Source: Spirosoma panaciterrae DSM 21099 (GTDB lineage Bacteria; Bacteroidota; Bacteroidia; Cytophagales; Spirosomataceae). Taken from it: DNA of 64,000 bases. Each line of letters begins with the position of its first letter. Position 1 is the stretch's first letter. The notes beneath the pieces were generated by a model. The model ran no database searches. It saw only the letters and a program-made list of their open reading frames with translations, and had not been told where the DNA came from. Below are positions 17,301-23,958 of this stretch, one piece after another. The translations under genes were made by a program, and so were the position numbers. Where the stretch lies: positions 154,567 to 218,566 of the forward strand of contig NZ_KB893217.1 in assembly GCF_000374025.1 (NCBI RefSeq), read 5' to 3'.

Positions 17301-18074
17301 TATGTACAGTACTGGAAAATTGAAGCAACAGGTTGCTCAAATACAACCTCGCCAACTTCAACGACTCTATGCTACAAACTAACCAATCGAGTGAGCGGAA
17401 GGGTATTGGCCGTAGAAAACGGTGCCACAGCCAGCGGTGCTCTGGTACGACAGCAAACGTATAGCGACCGCCCCTGGCAAAAATGGGAGCTCCGTCCAAC
17501 CGATACACCCAACTCTTACCAACTGGCCGCTGTACATAGCCGTCGTATACTTACCGTACAAAGCGCTTCTCTGCAAGACCGAGCCAGTATTATCCAGGAT
17601 ACCAACAGAAATGCAACCAATCAGCAATGGATAATCCAGGCAAGCTCTGATGGCTACTCAACCCTCAAAGCTGTACATTCCGGTAAATTGCTGGATATAG
17701 CCAGCCAGGACGAAGATGGCTTGGTTATTCAATATGCCTACAGTGGCTCATATGTACAATACTGGAAACTGGAGTCGGTAGGTTGCTCAACAAAAGCGGG
17801 TCGAACTGCCGTCAATTTTGACCCTACGCTTACTGTATTCCCAAATCCGGCAAAAGAATACCTGGACATTCAAGTGCCCATTACTGAACCTACTCTTCTA
17901 CAAATGGACGTTTATACTACCATGGGTCAGAAAGTGCATTCCCAAAACGTTTCACTTGACAAATCAACTACGTATCGTTTAGTATTACCGAACTTGCCAG
18001 ATGGTATGTATGTTATTCAGGTGGATGCTGGTTCCAAATGGCAATTGACCCAACGGTTTCTCATTGCCCGTTAG
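14352..18074 (+). CDS. Secreted PQQ-dependent sugar dehydrogenase-like protein with PKD, ricin-like and T9SS domains
   Basis: 1240 residues. A signal peptide ends near residue 32 (ANGAIAQ). A glucose/sorbosone dehydrogenase beta-propeller spans about 35-535 (CGKILRLDPNTGDG, ALGLRNPYRMS, GDVGWNNWEE). A PKD domain follows at about 541-630 (WNFGDGSSSTMPNPGHTF), then a second PKD/Ig-like segment and a fibronectin-like segment to about 850. Two tandem ricin-type lectin domains lie at about 857-995 and 1006-1150, and a T9SS type A sorting domain at about 1160-1240 (VFPNPAKEYLDIQV). The protein is therefore probably secreted by T9SS, bound to carbohydrate and oxidising sugars with PQQ. The two lectin repeats are close at DNA level, suggesting a recent duplication. 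Confidence 0.9.
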   Translation: MTTYLAGNRPFGRFAFSLLFYLLFRANGAIAQLPPNFHNNLVQSGYSTPMGTVFSADAKQLFVWDKAGRVWVSTWNGTQYIKQTTAVLDLSPEVGNWRDFGLLSLCLDPNFATNGLIYLLYVVDRHHLLYFGTDAYSTTKDEYFNATISRVARYKLLITNDGLSADLTSRKVLLGESKSTGIPLTHESQAGGTLLFGRDGTLLVSTGDNASYISADLGSSSETYWQTAVNEGILRTNENVGAFRAQMPTSLCGKILRLDPNTGDGVPGNPFYIPANPRSAASRVWALGLRNPYRMSLQPGTGSPKAADANPGVLLVGDVGWNNWEEMHSIRQGGENAGWPIYEGILENSVYALAAQTLENKDEPNPSNTCGKPFLTFADLLKQASDEAIAVSNPCSGLPLPGLQRRYVHSVPALDWNHSTNIARVPKLTAFSTTTALIGAADSPVPGKPFSGNCSTGGAYYSGTVYPASYRNLYYFADYGANWIKAASLGTTGDITSVHEFVPTGGTNGVVDLEFNPLDGALYFTNINSGEIRKITYATNQPPSAIASADKTTGNSPLTVRFKGDSSTDPDDDLLAYSWNFGDGSSSTMPNPGHTFTSSGTQSFTVQLTVTDPEGLSSKQQLTISLTNTAPTVKITNPLANSPFLSTKPSSYSLKAAVTDESISTLTYKWQVMLRRNNQTQVETIVADASPIVTLSAVGCDTEAYYFIKLTVTDKEGLTASDSVILYPDCAWFTLAVQNFKAALSGPASASLTWTNPITVFDEVLIAVRPASGFTGRPSGTTYTANPAITGNGSALEGGKVVYRGTATTTIVTNLSPQTAYYFRAYTRKDTTWSRGVEVSLTTGPASSTLSQFDPALCYTLTNRISGKVLSVESGAIIDGAPVRQRAFADQAWQKWKFQPMGSNTYQLIASHSNQALAVENASTQDWASIVQNVPTNARNQQWTIQTGSDGYSTLKADHSGKLLDIANQDEGGMVIQYSASGSYVQYWKIEATGCSNTTSPTSTTLCYKLTNRVSGRVLAVENGATASGALVRQQTYSDRPWQKWELRPTDTPNSYQLAAVHSRRILTVQSASLQDRASIIQDTNRNATNQQWIIQASSDGYSTLKAVHSGKLLDIASQDEDGLVIQYAYSGSYVQYWKLESVGCSTKAGRTAVNFDPTLTVFPNPAKEYLDIQVPITEPTLLQMDVYTTMGQKVHSQNVSLDKSTTYRLVLPNLPDGMYVIQVDAGSKWQLTQRFLIAR

Positions 18075-18297
18075 GGATAAGTCCATTTCGAAGTAAGCTG
18101 TTACCAAATGGCTTTTCTGAGTAATATCAGTAATAATAACCAAGTATTTTTGCTCATAAAATTTATTTATCGGCTTCATTATCAAGCCCCTAGGCTACTA
18201 GCAAAAAAAAAGTTGGGTTAAGTATATTTGTTTTTGCCAATTTTGTTTTATAATTGTGTCGAAAAGAAAAGTTTTTCATAACGTTGAGTAAATCAGA
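18075..18297. other. A+T-rich intergenic stretch after the dehydrogenase gene
   Basis: No ORF of note. It contains T-rich tracts and a TATATTTG box (plus strand) near 18220, followed by the terminator at 18298. A short untranslated transcript is possible but unsupported by other evidence. Confidence 0.4.
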
Positions 18298-18328
18298 AAG
18301 CCAAGAGAGTGTCTCGCTTGGCTTTTTT
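18298..18328. terminator. Intrinsic terminator
   Basis: AAGCCAAG and CTTGGCTT form the stem, with the loop closed by an inner AGAGA/TCTC pairing, followed by six T on the plus strand. It lies between the dehydrogenase gene and the convergent DoxX gene. Confidence 0.8.
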
Positions 18329-18396
18329 GTTTATTATACTATTACGTATACGCATCGTCTTCCTGGTCGTAGCGAACCAATTTAAGCCAAAGCAGC

Positions 18397-18819
18397 TTAC
18401 TGATTTCCGCCCCTACCAAATAGTACAGCGTCGACACTCCATCGTCCTCCGCCCGTGAAAAGGAACGCCAGGGCAAGCAATACAAATAAAAACGGATGCT
18501 GATCTTCATACCAGAATTTGCCGTGGCCAACAAAGAAGGTAATATAGGCCATCGTGCCAATCGTAATCAGACAGCCTACCCTTGTTAGAAACCCCAGCGT
18601 CAGTAAAAGTCCGGCGACCAATTCGGAACCTTTACCCAAATAGACCATGAATAAAGGGGAAGCTGACTGCCTGAAAATTTCCCAGGCTGCATATTCCTTC
18701 ATCTGAGCCGGATCGAAGACTTCCCATCCGTGGTAAACCAACTGTAGCCCTACAACAATTCGTACTAGTGCCAGCCCACTTTCCTGCCAGATACCTTCGG
18801 CCGATAAAAACGTTCTCAT
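18397..18819 (-). CDS. DoxX family membrane protein
   Basis: 140 residues from the ATG at 18819 (MRTFLSAEGIWQESGLALV). The open frame reaches 18894, but that would start inside the groEL terminator hairpin, so the internal ATG was chosen. Four transmembrane helices and the family motifs RIVVGLQLVYHGWEVF, GKGSELVAGLLLTLGFLTR and WYEDQHPFLFVLLALAFLFTGGG are present. DoxX-family proteins are small membrane subunits linked to quinone oxidation or thiol redox balance, but the exact role is unknown. It is downstream of groEL on the same strand, beyond a terminator. Confidence 0.85.
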   Translation of the reverse strand: MRTFLSAEGIWQESGLALVRIVVGLQLVYHGWEVFDPAQMKEYAAWEIFRQSASPLFMVYLGKGSELVAGLLLTLGFLTRVGCLITIGTMAYITFFVGHGKFWYEDQHPFLFVLLALAFLFTGGGRWSVDAVLFGRGGNQ

Positions 18820-18856
18820 AAAAATCATCCAGTAATGAGCTAAATAAGCAAAAAAT

Positions 18857-18890
18857 AAAACGCTCCCGGTCGAACGATCGGGAGCGTTTT
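18857..18890. terminator. Intrinsic terminator after groEL
   Basis: The 12-bp stem (18857-18868 and 18879-18890) has a 10-nt loop and T-rich sequence on the minus strand. It ends the groES-groEL operon, with DoxX beyond it. Confidence 0.85.
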
Positions 18891-18941
18891 GCAAAATCCG
18901 GAAAATCTGTTAAATCACACAAATCCCGGTTCAGACAGGTA

Positions 18942-20579
18942 TTACATCATACCGCCCATGCCACCTGGGTGGCCATGACCAGCGCCACCAGCCGGAGCCT
19001 CTTCAGGCTCATCAGCCACAACGCATTCGGTGGTCAGCAACAGACCCGCAATCGACGCTGCGTTTTCCAGTGCCAGACGGGTTACTTTTTTCGGATCAAT
19101 GATACCAGCCGCAAACAGGTCTTCGTAGCTATCATTCTTGGCATTGTAACCAAAGCCACCTTCACCCTCTTTCACTTTATTGACCACTACCGAACCTTCG
19201 CCACCTGCGTTGGCAACAATTGTGCGCAATGGCGATTCGAGCGCCTGGCGAATAATGCTGATACCCGTTTTTTCGTCTTCGTTGATCGATTTCACACCTT
19301 CCAAAGCAGGAATAGCACGGATCAGAGCGATACCACCACCCGTTACGATACCTTCTTCAACGGCAGCACGGGTTGCGTGCAGCGCATCGTCAACGCGATC
19401 TTTCTTTTCTTTCATTTCTACTTCGGTAGCAGCACCGATGTAGAGAATAGCTACACCACCCGACAGTTTGGCCAGACGCTCCTGCAATTTCTCGCGATCG
19501 TAGTCCGATGTGGTGTTTTCAATTTGAACTTTAATCTGGTTCACACGACCCGTGATATCGTCCTTGTGGCCAACTCCATTCACAACAGTTGTGTTGTCTT
19601 TGTCGATCAGCACTTTCTCGGCTTGTCCCAGATATTCGATCGAAGCGTTTTCAAGTTTGAAACCACGCTCTTCGCTGATCACCTGTCCGCCGGTCAGGAT
19701 AGCGATATCTTCCAGCATTGCTTTCCGACGATCCCCGAAACCAGGTGCTTTAACAGCCGCTACTTTCAGAGCACCACGGATTTTATTCAGAACCAGTGTT
19801 GCCAGAGCTTCACCGTCTACATCTTCAGCAATGATCAACAGCGGACGGCCGGTCTGAGCTACTTGCTCCAGAACAGGCAGCAGCTCTTTCATCGACGACA
19901 CTTTCTTTTCGGTAATCAGGATGAACGGACGATCCAGTTCAACTTCCATTTTATCGGTGTTGGTCACGAAGTAAGCCGACAGATAACCCCGATCGAACTG
20001 CATACCTTCTACGGTTTTCACTTCCGTTTCGGTACCACGCGCTTCTTCAACCGTAATTACCCCTTCTTTACCCACTTTCTTCATGGCTTCGGCAATCATC
20101 GTACCGATTTCCTCGTCGTGGTTAGCCGAGATGGTAGCTACCTGCTCGATTTTACCGAAGTCGTCACCAATCGTCTGCGATTGTTCGGTCAGATTAGCCA
20201 CAACAGCCGAAACGGCTTTATCGATACCGCGCTTCAGGTCCATCGGGTTCGCACCGGCAGCTACGTTTTTCGCGCCAATCGAATAGATGGCTTGTGCCAG
20301 TACGGTAGCCGTAGTGGTACCATCACCTGCCGAATCAGCGGTTTTCGAAGCGACTTCTTTTACCAACTGAGCGCCCATGTTTTCCATGGCGTCTTTCAGT
20401 TCAATTTCTTTAGCCACCGTCACACCATCTTTGGTGATGGCAGGCGAGCCAAATTTTTTATCCAGGATAACGTTACGGCCTTTAGGACCCAGGGTTACTT
20501 TCACCGCATCGGCGAGAGTGTCGACGCCCTTCTTAATGCGTTCGCGGGCTTCGGTATCAAAAAATATTTTCTTAGCCAT
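18942..20579 (-). CDS. groEL: Chaperonin GroEL
   Basis: 545 residues, full length. It has the ATP-binding DGTTTATVLAQAI, the apical-domain region, and the Gly/Met-rich tail (HGHPGGMGGMM) that lines the folding cavity. It forms the double-ring chaperonin with GroES and refolds cytoplasmic proteins. The operon order groES-groEL is normal, but the 112-nt gap between them holds a heptad-repeat hairpin that could change the ratio of the two messages. An equally long open frame on the opposite strand is a codon-usage shadow and not a gene. Confidence 0.99.
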   Translation of the reverse strand: MAKKIFFDTEARERIKKGVDTLADAVKVTLGPKGRNVILDKKFGSPAITKDGVTVAKEIELKDAMENMGAQLVKEVASKTADSAGDGTTTATVLAQAIYSIGAKNVAAGANPMDLKRGIDKAVSAVVANLTEQSQTIGDDFGKIEQVATISANHDEEIGTMIAEAMKKVGKEGVITVEEARGTETEVKTVEGMQFDRGYLSAYFVTNTDKMEVELDRPFILITEKKVSSMKELLPVLEQVAQTGRPLLIIAEDVDGEALATLVLNKIRGALKVAAVKAPGFGDRRKAMLEDIAILTGGQVISEERGFKLENASIEYLGQAEKVLIDKDNTTVVNGVGHKDDITGRVNQIKVQIENTTSDYDREKLQERLAKLSGGVAILYIGAATEVEMKEKKDRVDDALHATRAAVEEGIVTGGGIALIRAIPALEGVKSINEDEKTGISIIRQALESPLRTIVANAGGEGSVVVNKVKEGEGGFGYNAKNDSYEDLFAAGIIDPKKVTRLALENAASIAGLLLTTECVVADEPEEAPAGGAGHGHPGGMGGMM

Positions 20580-20587
20580 TGTTGGTT

Positions 20588-20688
20588 AATGATGAATTAT
20601 GAATGATTAATTATGAATGAGCGGGATGAAGGCGAGTTGTAATCCTTAGGGAAACAATTCATCATTCATCGTTTATCATTCAATCATT
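20588..20688. repeat. Heptad-repeat inverted element between groES and groEL
   Basis: The left arm is AATGATG AATTATG AATGATT AATTATG AATGAGC, and the right arm (to 20688) is made of the complementary ATTCATC/ATTCATA-type units. It fills the intercistronic gap of the chaperonin operon and would form a hairpin in the groESL mRNA. Confidence 0.78.
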
Positions 20689-20691
20689 AAA

Positions 20692-20988
20692 TTACAGGAT
20701 TGCGAAAATGTCGGATTCACGCATGATAAGATATTCTTTGCCATCAACGGTAATTTCTGTACCGGCATATTTACCATACAATACCGTATCGCCCACCTGA
20801 ACCGTCAGCGGCTCATCTTTCTTACCTGCGCCAACGGCAACGACCGTACCACGCTGGGGTTTTTCCTTTGCGGTATCGGGAATGATAATACCAAAGGAGG
20901 TTTTTTCTTCGGCCGGTGCGGCTTCGATCAGCACTCGGTCGGCCAGCGGTTTCACGTTCACTTTAACGCTTTCCGTTTCTGCTACCAT
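20692..20988 (-). CDS. groES: Co-chaperonin GroES
   Basis: 98 residues with the Cpn10 fold: VKPLADRVLIEAAPAEEKTS, the mobile loop around KTSFGIIIPDTAKEKPQRG, and GDTVLYGKYAGTEI. It caps the GroEL ring during folding. It is the first gene of the groES-groEL operon. No CIRCE element (TTAGCACTC-N9-GAGTGCTAA) lies upstream, so HrcA control is unlikely. Instead a sigma-54-like promoter and two TGNCA-type boxes are found 69 to 135 nt ahead of the start. Confidence 0.98.
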   Translation of the reverse strand: MVAETESVKVNVKPLADRVLIEAAPAEEKTSFGIIIPDTAKEKPQRGTVVAVGAGKKDEPLTVQVGDTVLYGKYAGTEITVDGKEYLIMRESDIFAIL

Positions 20989-21057
20989 GATAATGAGTTG
21001 ATTAAGGTTTTTTAAACTGTTTGTGTACTGATTTTAGTTACACGACGTTCTGGACTC

Positions 21058-21074
21058 GCCAATTACTGTGCCAA
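21058..21074 (-). promoter_or_regulatory. Candidate sigma-54 promoter for groESL
   Basis: On the minus strand TTGGCACAGTAATTGGC gives a -24 TTGGCAC and, at the correct 10-nt spacing after GG, a -12 TTGG, where the consensus is TTGC. One mismatch at the -12 cytosine weakens it. No TAnnTTTG box was found in the same leader. A sigma-54 activator gene lies 3 kb upstream in the same cluster. Confidence 0.4.
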
Positions 21075-21083
21075 CCCGGTCAG

Positions 21084-21100
21084 ACTGTCAAATTTTCAGT
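21084..21100. promoter_or_regulatory. TGNCA-type box 1 upstream of groES
   Basis: ACTGTCAAATTTTCAGT is a near-palindrome fitting TGNCA-N3-TGNCA with one mismatch in the right half. It sits just upstream of the sigma-54-like promoter, and its centre is 23 bp from box 2, about two helical turns. Confidence 0.4.
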
Positions 21101-21106
21101 TTCAGG

Positions 21107-21123
21107 ACTGACATACTGCCATT
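21107..21123. promoter_or_regulatory. TGNCA-type box 2 upstream of groES
   Basis: TGACATACTGCCA within 21107-21123 is an exact TGNCA-N3-TGNCA match. The same pattern occurs at 26995-27009 upstream of miaB and the sigma-54 activator gene. Confidence 0.42.
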
Positions 21124-21245
21124 TGACTAATTCATTAAACTTTCTTCGGCAGATTCAGTCTTTTTAACAAACAGAATTTGGTTTTTTAACCTGTACTGGT
21201 TAAATTAACCAAGTCATTTCCCCGCCAAATGGCAGATTTCTGCGT

Positions 21246-21953
21246 ATGAAAAAGTTACAATCTGACTGGTTTACACAAAATTGGATCGACGCCGAATACC
21301 AAAAATATGTCGTGATGGCATACTTACAGGGTGTTCAACAGAACTTCGCCGAGCATAAGCTTTGTCCCGATTTACCCGAACTACGCGACCACTACCACGA
21401 AGGTCTTCGTTTTACGAGGGGTAAAGGTACGCTAAATGGGGCGTTCCCCAAGCGTGTCAGCCGAATAAGTGGCCCCCCTCCCCGAATCGAATACAAATCT
21501 GAGGTAACGGACCCTGCCTTTATGGCGGAGTTGGATGCCATTATGGAGTTTGCCCTCCCCCGATTTCAGGCTATGCTGACAGAAGGGCATCAACGCTGGG
21601 CCGACATAGCGCAATCGCTTACATTAGCTCCGGTAGGCTTATTACCACTTCGGCCTGAAGAGGGGTATTTGCTGCTCCACGCGACCAGTCATGCCGAAAT
21701 GCATGTGTATTATTTTGCAGTTACCCTTTATTCAGAAAATGAACCGGGCGGTCGACTCGTGCAATTACGCCTGGTCGATGTCGTCACAAAAAGCCTGGTC
21801 AATACCTTTGAAAAGATCAAGCTTGATCTTATTCGTCGACATCAGCATTTGCCCAACCCAGCAACTTTTATTCTGGAAAGCAAACGTACCTACCCCATTC
21901 AGGAAACACTTTTGCCGATCGCCCGTCAATTACTGGCTCAAGCGGCCGCTTAA
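21246..21953 (+). CDS. Conserved-looking protein of unknown function
   Basis: 235 residues with no signal peptide or membrane helix. The N-terminus (MKKLQSDWFTQNWIDAEYQK) and the acidic, helical middle (PAFMAELDAIMEFALPRF) suggest a soluble alpha/beta protein. The segment EGYLLLHATSHAEMHVYYFAVTLY has a His-rich stretch, but no metal or catalytic motif is recognised. It is transcribed divergently from groES, sharing a 257-nt gap that holds the groES control sites and a TTGGTT...AACCAA inverted repeat near its own start. It ends at a strong terminator. Confidence 0.75.
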   Translation: MKKLQSDWFTQNWIDAEYQKYVVMAYLQGVQQNFAEHKLCPDLPELRDHYHEGLRFTRGKGTLNGAFPKRVSRISGPPPRIEYKSEVTDPAFMAELDAIMEFALPRFQAMLTEGHQRWADIAQSLTLAPVGLLPLRPEEGYLLLHATSHAEMHVYYFAVTLYSENEPGGRLVQLRLVDVVTKSLVNTFEKIKLDLIRRHQHLPNPATFILESKRTYPIQETLLPIARQLLAQAAA

Positions 21954-21958
21954 AACAA

Positions 21959-21989
21959 AAGAGCCACTCCTTCGACGGGAGTGGCTCTT
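21959..21989. terminator. Intrinsic terminator between convergent genes
   Basis: A perfect 12-bp stem, AAGAGCCACTCC paired with GGAGTGGCTCTT (21959-21970 and 21978-21989), has a 7-nt loop. It lies between the unknown plus-strand gene and secG. Confidence 0.88.
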
Positions 21990-22009
21990 CAATGCGTATG
22001 CGTTTTGTG

Positions 22010-22402
22010 TTACTTCTGCGGAGTTAAAGCCGAAGTAGAAGCGCCTGGTGACTGAGCCCCTGGAGCCGCCTGACTTGGGGCTGCCCCGTTGGCAGCACTT
22101 GGAGCTGCGGCACCGGGCAGGGTTTGTGTTTGTGCCCGGTCAACGTTTGCGCTATTGATGGTGGTGGTCTGCGTACGATCAACCATGATGTACGATGCTA
22201 ACGTCAACACCATTACCCCGATACCTAATCCCCAGGTGATTTGCTCAAGCAAATCGGTCGTTTTTTTCACGCCCATCAGTTGGTTTGATCCTAAGCCACC
22301 GAATTCACCGGCCAATCCGCCCCCTTTTGAGTTCTGAATCAACACGATAAGGATCAACAGTACGGTGAGAATACAAATAAGAATAATAAGTGCCGTTACC
22401 AT
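22010..22402 (-). CDS. secG: Preprotein translocase subunit SecG
   Basis: 130 residues. Two transmembrane helices (about 4-24 and 57-77) flank the SecG signature IQNSKGGGLAGEFGGLGS. The long Ala/Pro/Gln-rich C-terminal tail (about 90-130) is typical of Bacteroidota SecG proteins. It assists SecYE-mediated protein export. It is the last gene of the miaB, sigma-54 activator, lptE, TPR-like, secG run, all on the minus strand. Confidence 0.93.
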   Translation of the reverse strand: MVTALIILICILTVLLILIVLIQNSKGGGLAGEFGGLGSNQLMGVKKTTDLLEQITWGLGIGVMVLTLASYIMVDRTQTTTINSANVDRAQTQTLPGAAAPSAANGAAPSQAAPGAQSPGASTSALTPQK

Positions 22403-22473
22403 GAAAAAGATGCTTACTCTGTTTAGTTAATGCGTTTATAAATTGGAGAGATCAAAAATCATTCCTCTATTGC

Positions 22474-23298
22474 TTACTGACGACTTTCCAATTCACTAAT
22501 TTTTGCCGCAAAGTACGCCTTTTTTTCTGGATTCTTCACCATCAACTTCCTATACATTTCACGGGCTTTGTCAATTTTTCCTTGTTTCTCTAATATTTTG
22601 GCGAAACTCTCCGTCACCAATCCCCCGCCAATCGTTCTGTTTCGTTTCGTCAGATCTTCCTGTTCGTTCGATTCACTGATCTTACCTCTTGCCGAAATAC
22701 GTGAAATACTGGGCTCATTTCGGATAAAACTCTCAATCAGATCGAATTGCCGCTGCCGCTCCAGATCAGCCGCCGACTGTACAGGCTGTGGCTCTTCAAG
22801 CGGTTCAGCAATTTGTACGAGTTCGTGCTGCAGATTCGTTTCCGCTAATGTCGGATCTTCGGGCAAAGGTTTCGTTTCGATCCGATCGGCTTCGCCGGGT
22901 GCAGCCAGGCGAAGCAGTGATAGTTTGGGAAAGCCGTTGCTCACCCCTGCCTTCGACTTAAAGATCGCGTAGCTTTCCTGCTGATAATCGTCGGGAATGG
23001 GAACGTGTTTTGCCGACAGCTCATTTAGCTTCGACAACAGATTTTCGGACCACTGAAATTCGTTTTCGATCAACTTACGCAACGCATTACGGCTTAGTGC
23101 ATGAGCTGCTGCCCGACGTACAAATGAGATTGCCTGCCCCCGCTGGTGTACAGAAGCCGCTTTAGCCGTTAAGGTATGCAACGATTGACAATATGGGTAT
23201 GCAGCCAGACTTTCCTGCAGTTGAGCAAAGTCGGTTGGCGATAAATCATCGGGATGGGTAACCCAGTAAGAAAAGGTTTCTTTATCGAGCGAAAGCAA
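22474..23298 (-). CDS. TPR-like protein of unknown function
   Basis: 274 residues, soluble. The N-terminal 90 residues are helical with TPR-like periodicity (LAAYPYCQSLHTLTAKAA). The middle is acidic, Pro-rich and probably disordered. The C-terminal helices FAKILEKQGKIDKAREMYRK and NPEKKAYFAAKISELES read as a terminal tetratricopeptide unit. Proteins of this kind sit between lptE and secG in other Bacteroidota by general knowledge of that gene order. The molecular role is unknown; protein-protein scaffolding is the usual guess for this fold. Confidence 0.75.
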   Translation of the reverse strand: MLSLDKETFSYWVTHPDDLSPTDFAQLQESLAAYPYCQSLHTLTAKAASVHQRGQAISFVRRAAAHALSRNALRKLIENEFQWSENLLSKLNELSAKHVPIPDDYQQESYAIFKSKAGVSNGFPKLSLLRLAAPGEADRIETKPLPEDPTLAETNLQHELVQIAEPLEEPQPVQSAADLERQRQFDLIESFIRNEPSISRISARGKISESNEQEDLTKRNRTIGGGLVTESFAKILEKQGKIDKAREMYRKLMVKNPEKKAYFAAKISELESRQ

Positions 23299-23382
23299 GG
23301 AAAATACAATTTATGGGTACAACTTACGATTTGCGAAAGTACGGTTTCAAGCCTAATTCGTAAAGCGTAATTCCTATTTTTT

Positions 23383-23958
23383 TTACCAGTCAGCCGCCGT
23401 CTTGTTGAAAATATCGAGGACAATCTGATCCAGGATTTTGGGAACCAAACGGCTTTCGTTCTGGCTCAGGGTCTGCCCCTGTGGGAAGTCCTGATAAAAT
23501 GAAAACGACTGCTCAAAGTTTTTGCTTTCATCTTTGTTATTGTAGAACCGGACCAGCACGGTGATTTGCAATCGGTTAACCCCTGCCTGATCCTGGGCTG
23601 TGGGCGCTACGGCCAGCAGGTCGTAGCCCGTAATATTTCCTTCCAGTACAATATCGCCATTGGCTGGTACTACTTTCAGATTGGTATACCGCTGGTAATA
23701 CTCTTTCAACTTTTCGTTGAAGGTAAGCGGTAAGTTGGCTGGTCCCCCAGCCGTTGCCAGCACAAAATTATTGACCGTAACCGTCTTGATATCGGGCGAA
23801 AGCGTAGAGCCCGTGAAGGAATAAACCCCGCATGATTGAATGAAGAGTGAAATGAGCAGCGCAAATCCTAAACTAGTTAATCGTTTTAAAAGATTATTCT
23901 TTACCGACCGGCAGCCCGGTCTTACTTTTTCCCTCCTCACCAAAAACTTACTCTTCAT
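23383..23958 (-). CDS. lptE: LptE-like LPS-assembly lipoprotein
   Basis: 191 residues from the ATG at 23958, which overlaps the end of the upstream gene (GATGAAGAGTAA), so the two are translationally coupled. The N-terminal region ends in the lipobox FIQSC, with the lipidated Cys followed by GVYSFTGSTLSPDIKTVTV, typical of LptE. The mature domain (KLKEYYQRYTNLKVV, ILEGNITGY-type strands) fits the LptE fold. LptE plugs the LptD outer-membrane pore that inserts lipopolysaccharide. Upstream ATGs at 23967 and 24024 lie deeper in the previous gene. Identification rests on lipobox, order and family pattern. Confidence 0.82.
   Translation of the reverse strand: MKSKFLVRREKVRPGCRSVKNNLLKRLTSLGFALLISLFIQSCGVYSFTGSTLSPDIKTVTVNNFVLATAGGPANLPLTFNEKLKEYYQRYTNLKVVPANGDIVLEGNITGYDLLAVAPTAQDQAGVNRLQITVLVRFYNNKDESKNFEQSFSFYQDFPQGQTLSQNESRLVPKILDQIVLDIFNKTAADW

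Noticed and set aside
18820..18894. Upstream start of the DoxX frame
   Set aside because: It would begin inside the groEL terminator hairpin and adds residues not seen in the family.
18969..20606. 545-residue open frame antisense to groEL
   Set aside because: It mirrors groEL exactly in extent, arises from codon bias of a highly expressed gene, and has no signal, domain or start context.
20989..21245. CIRCE element ahead of groES
   Set aside because: The inverted repeat TTAGCACTC-N9-GAGTGCTAA is absent, so HrcA control is not supported.
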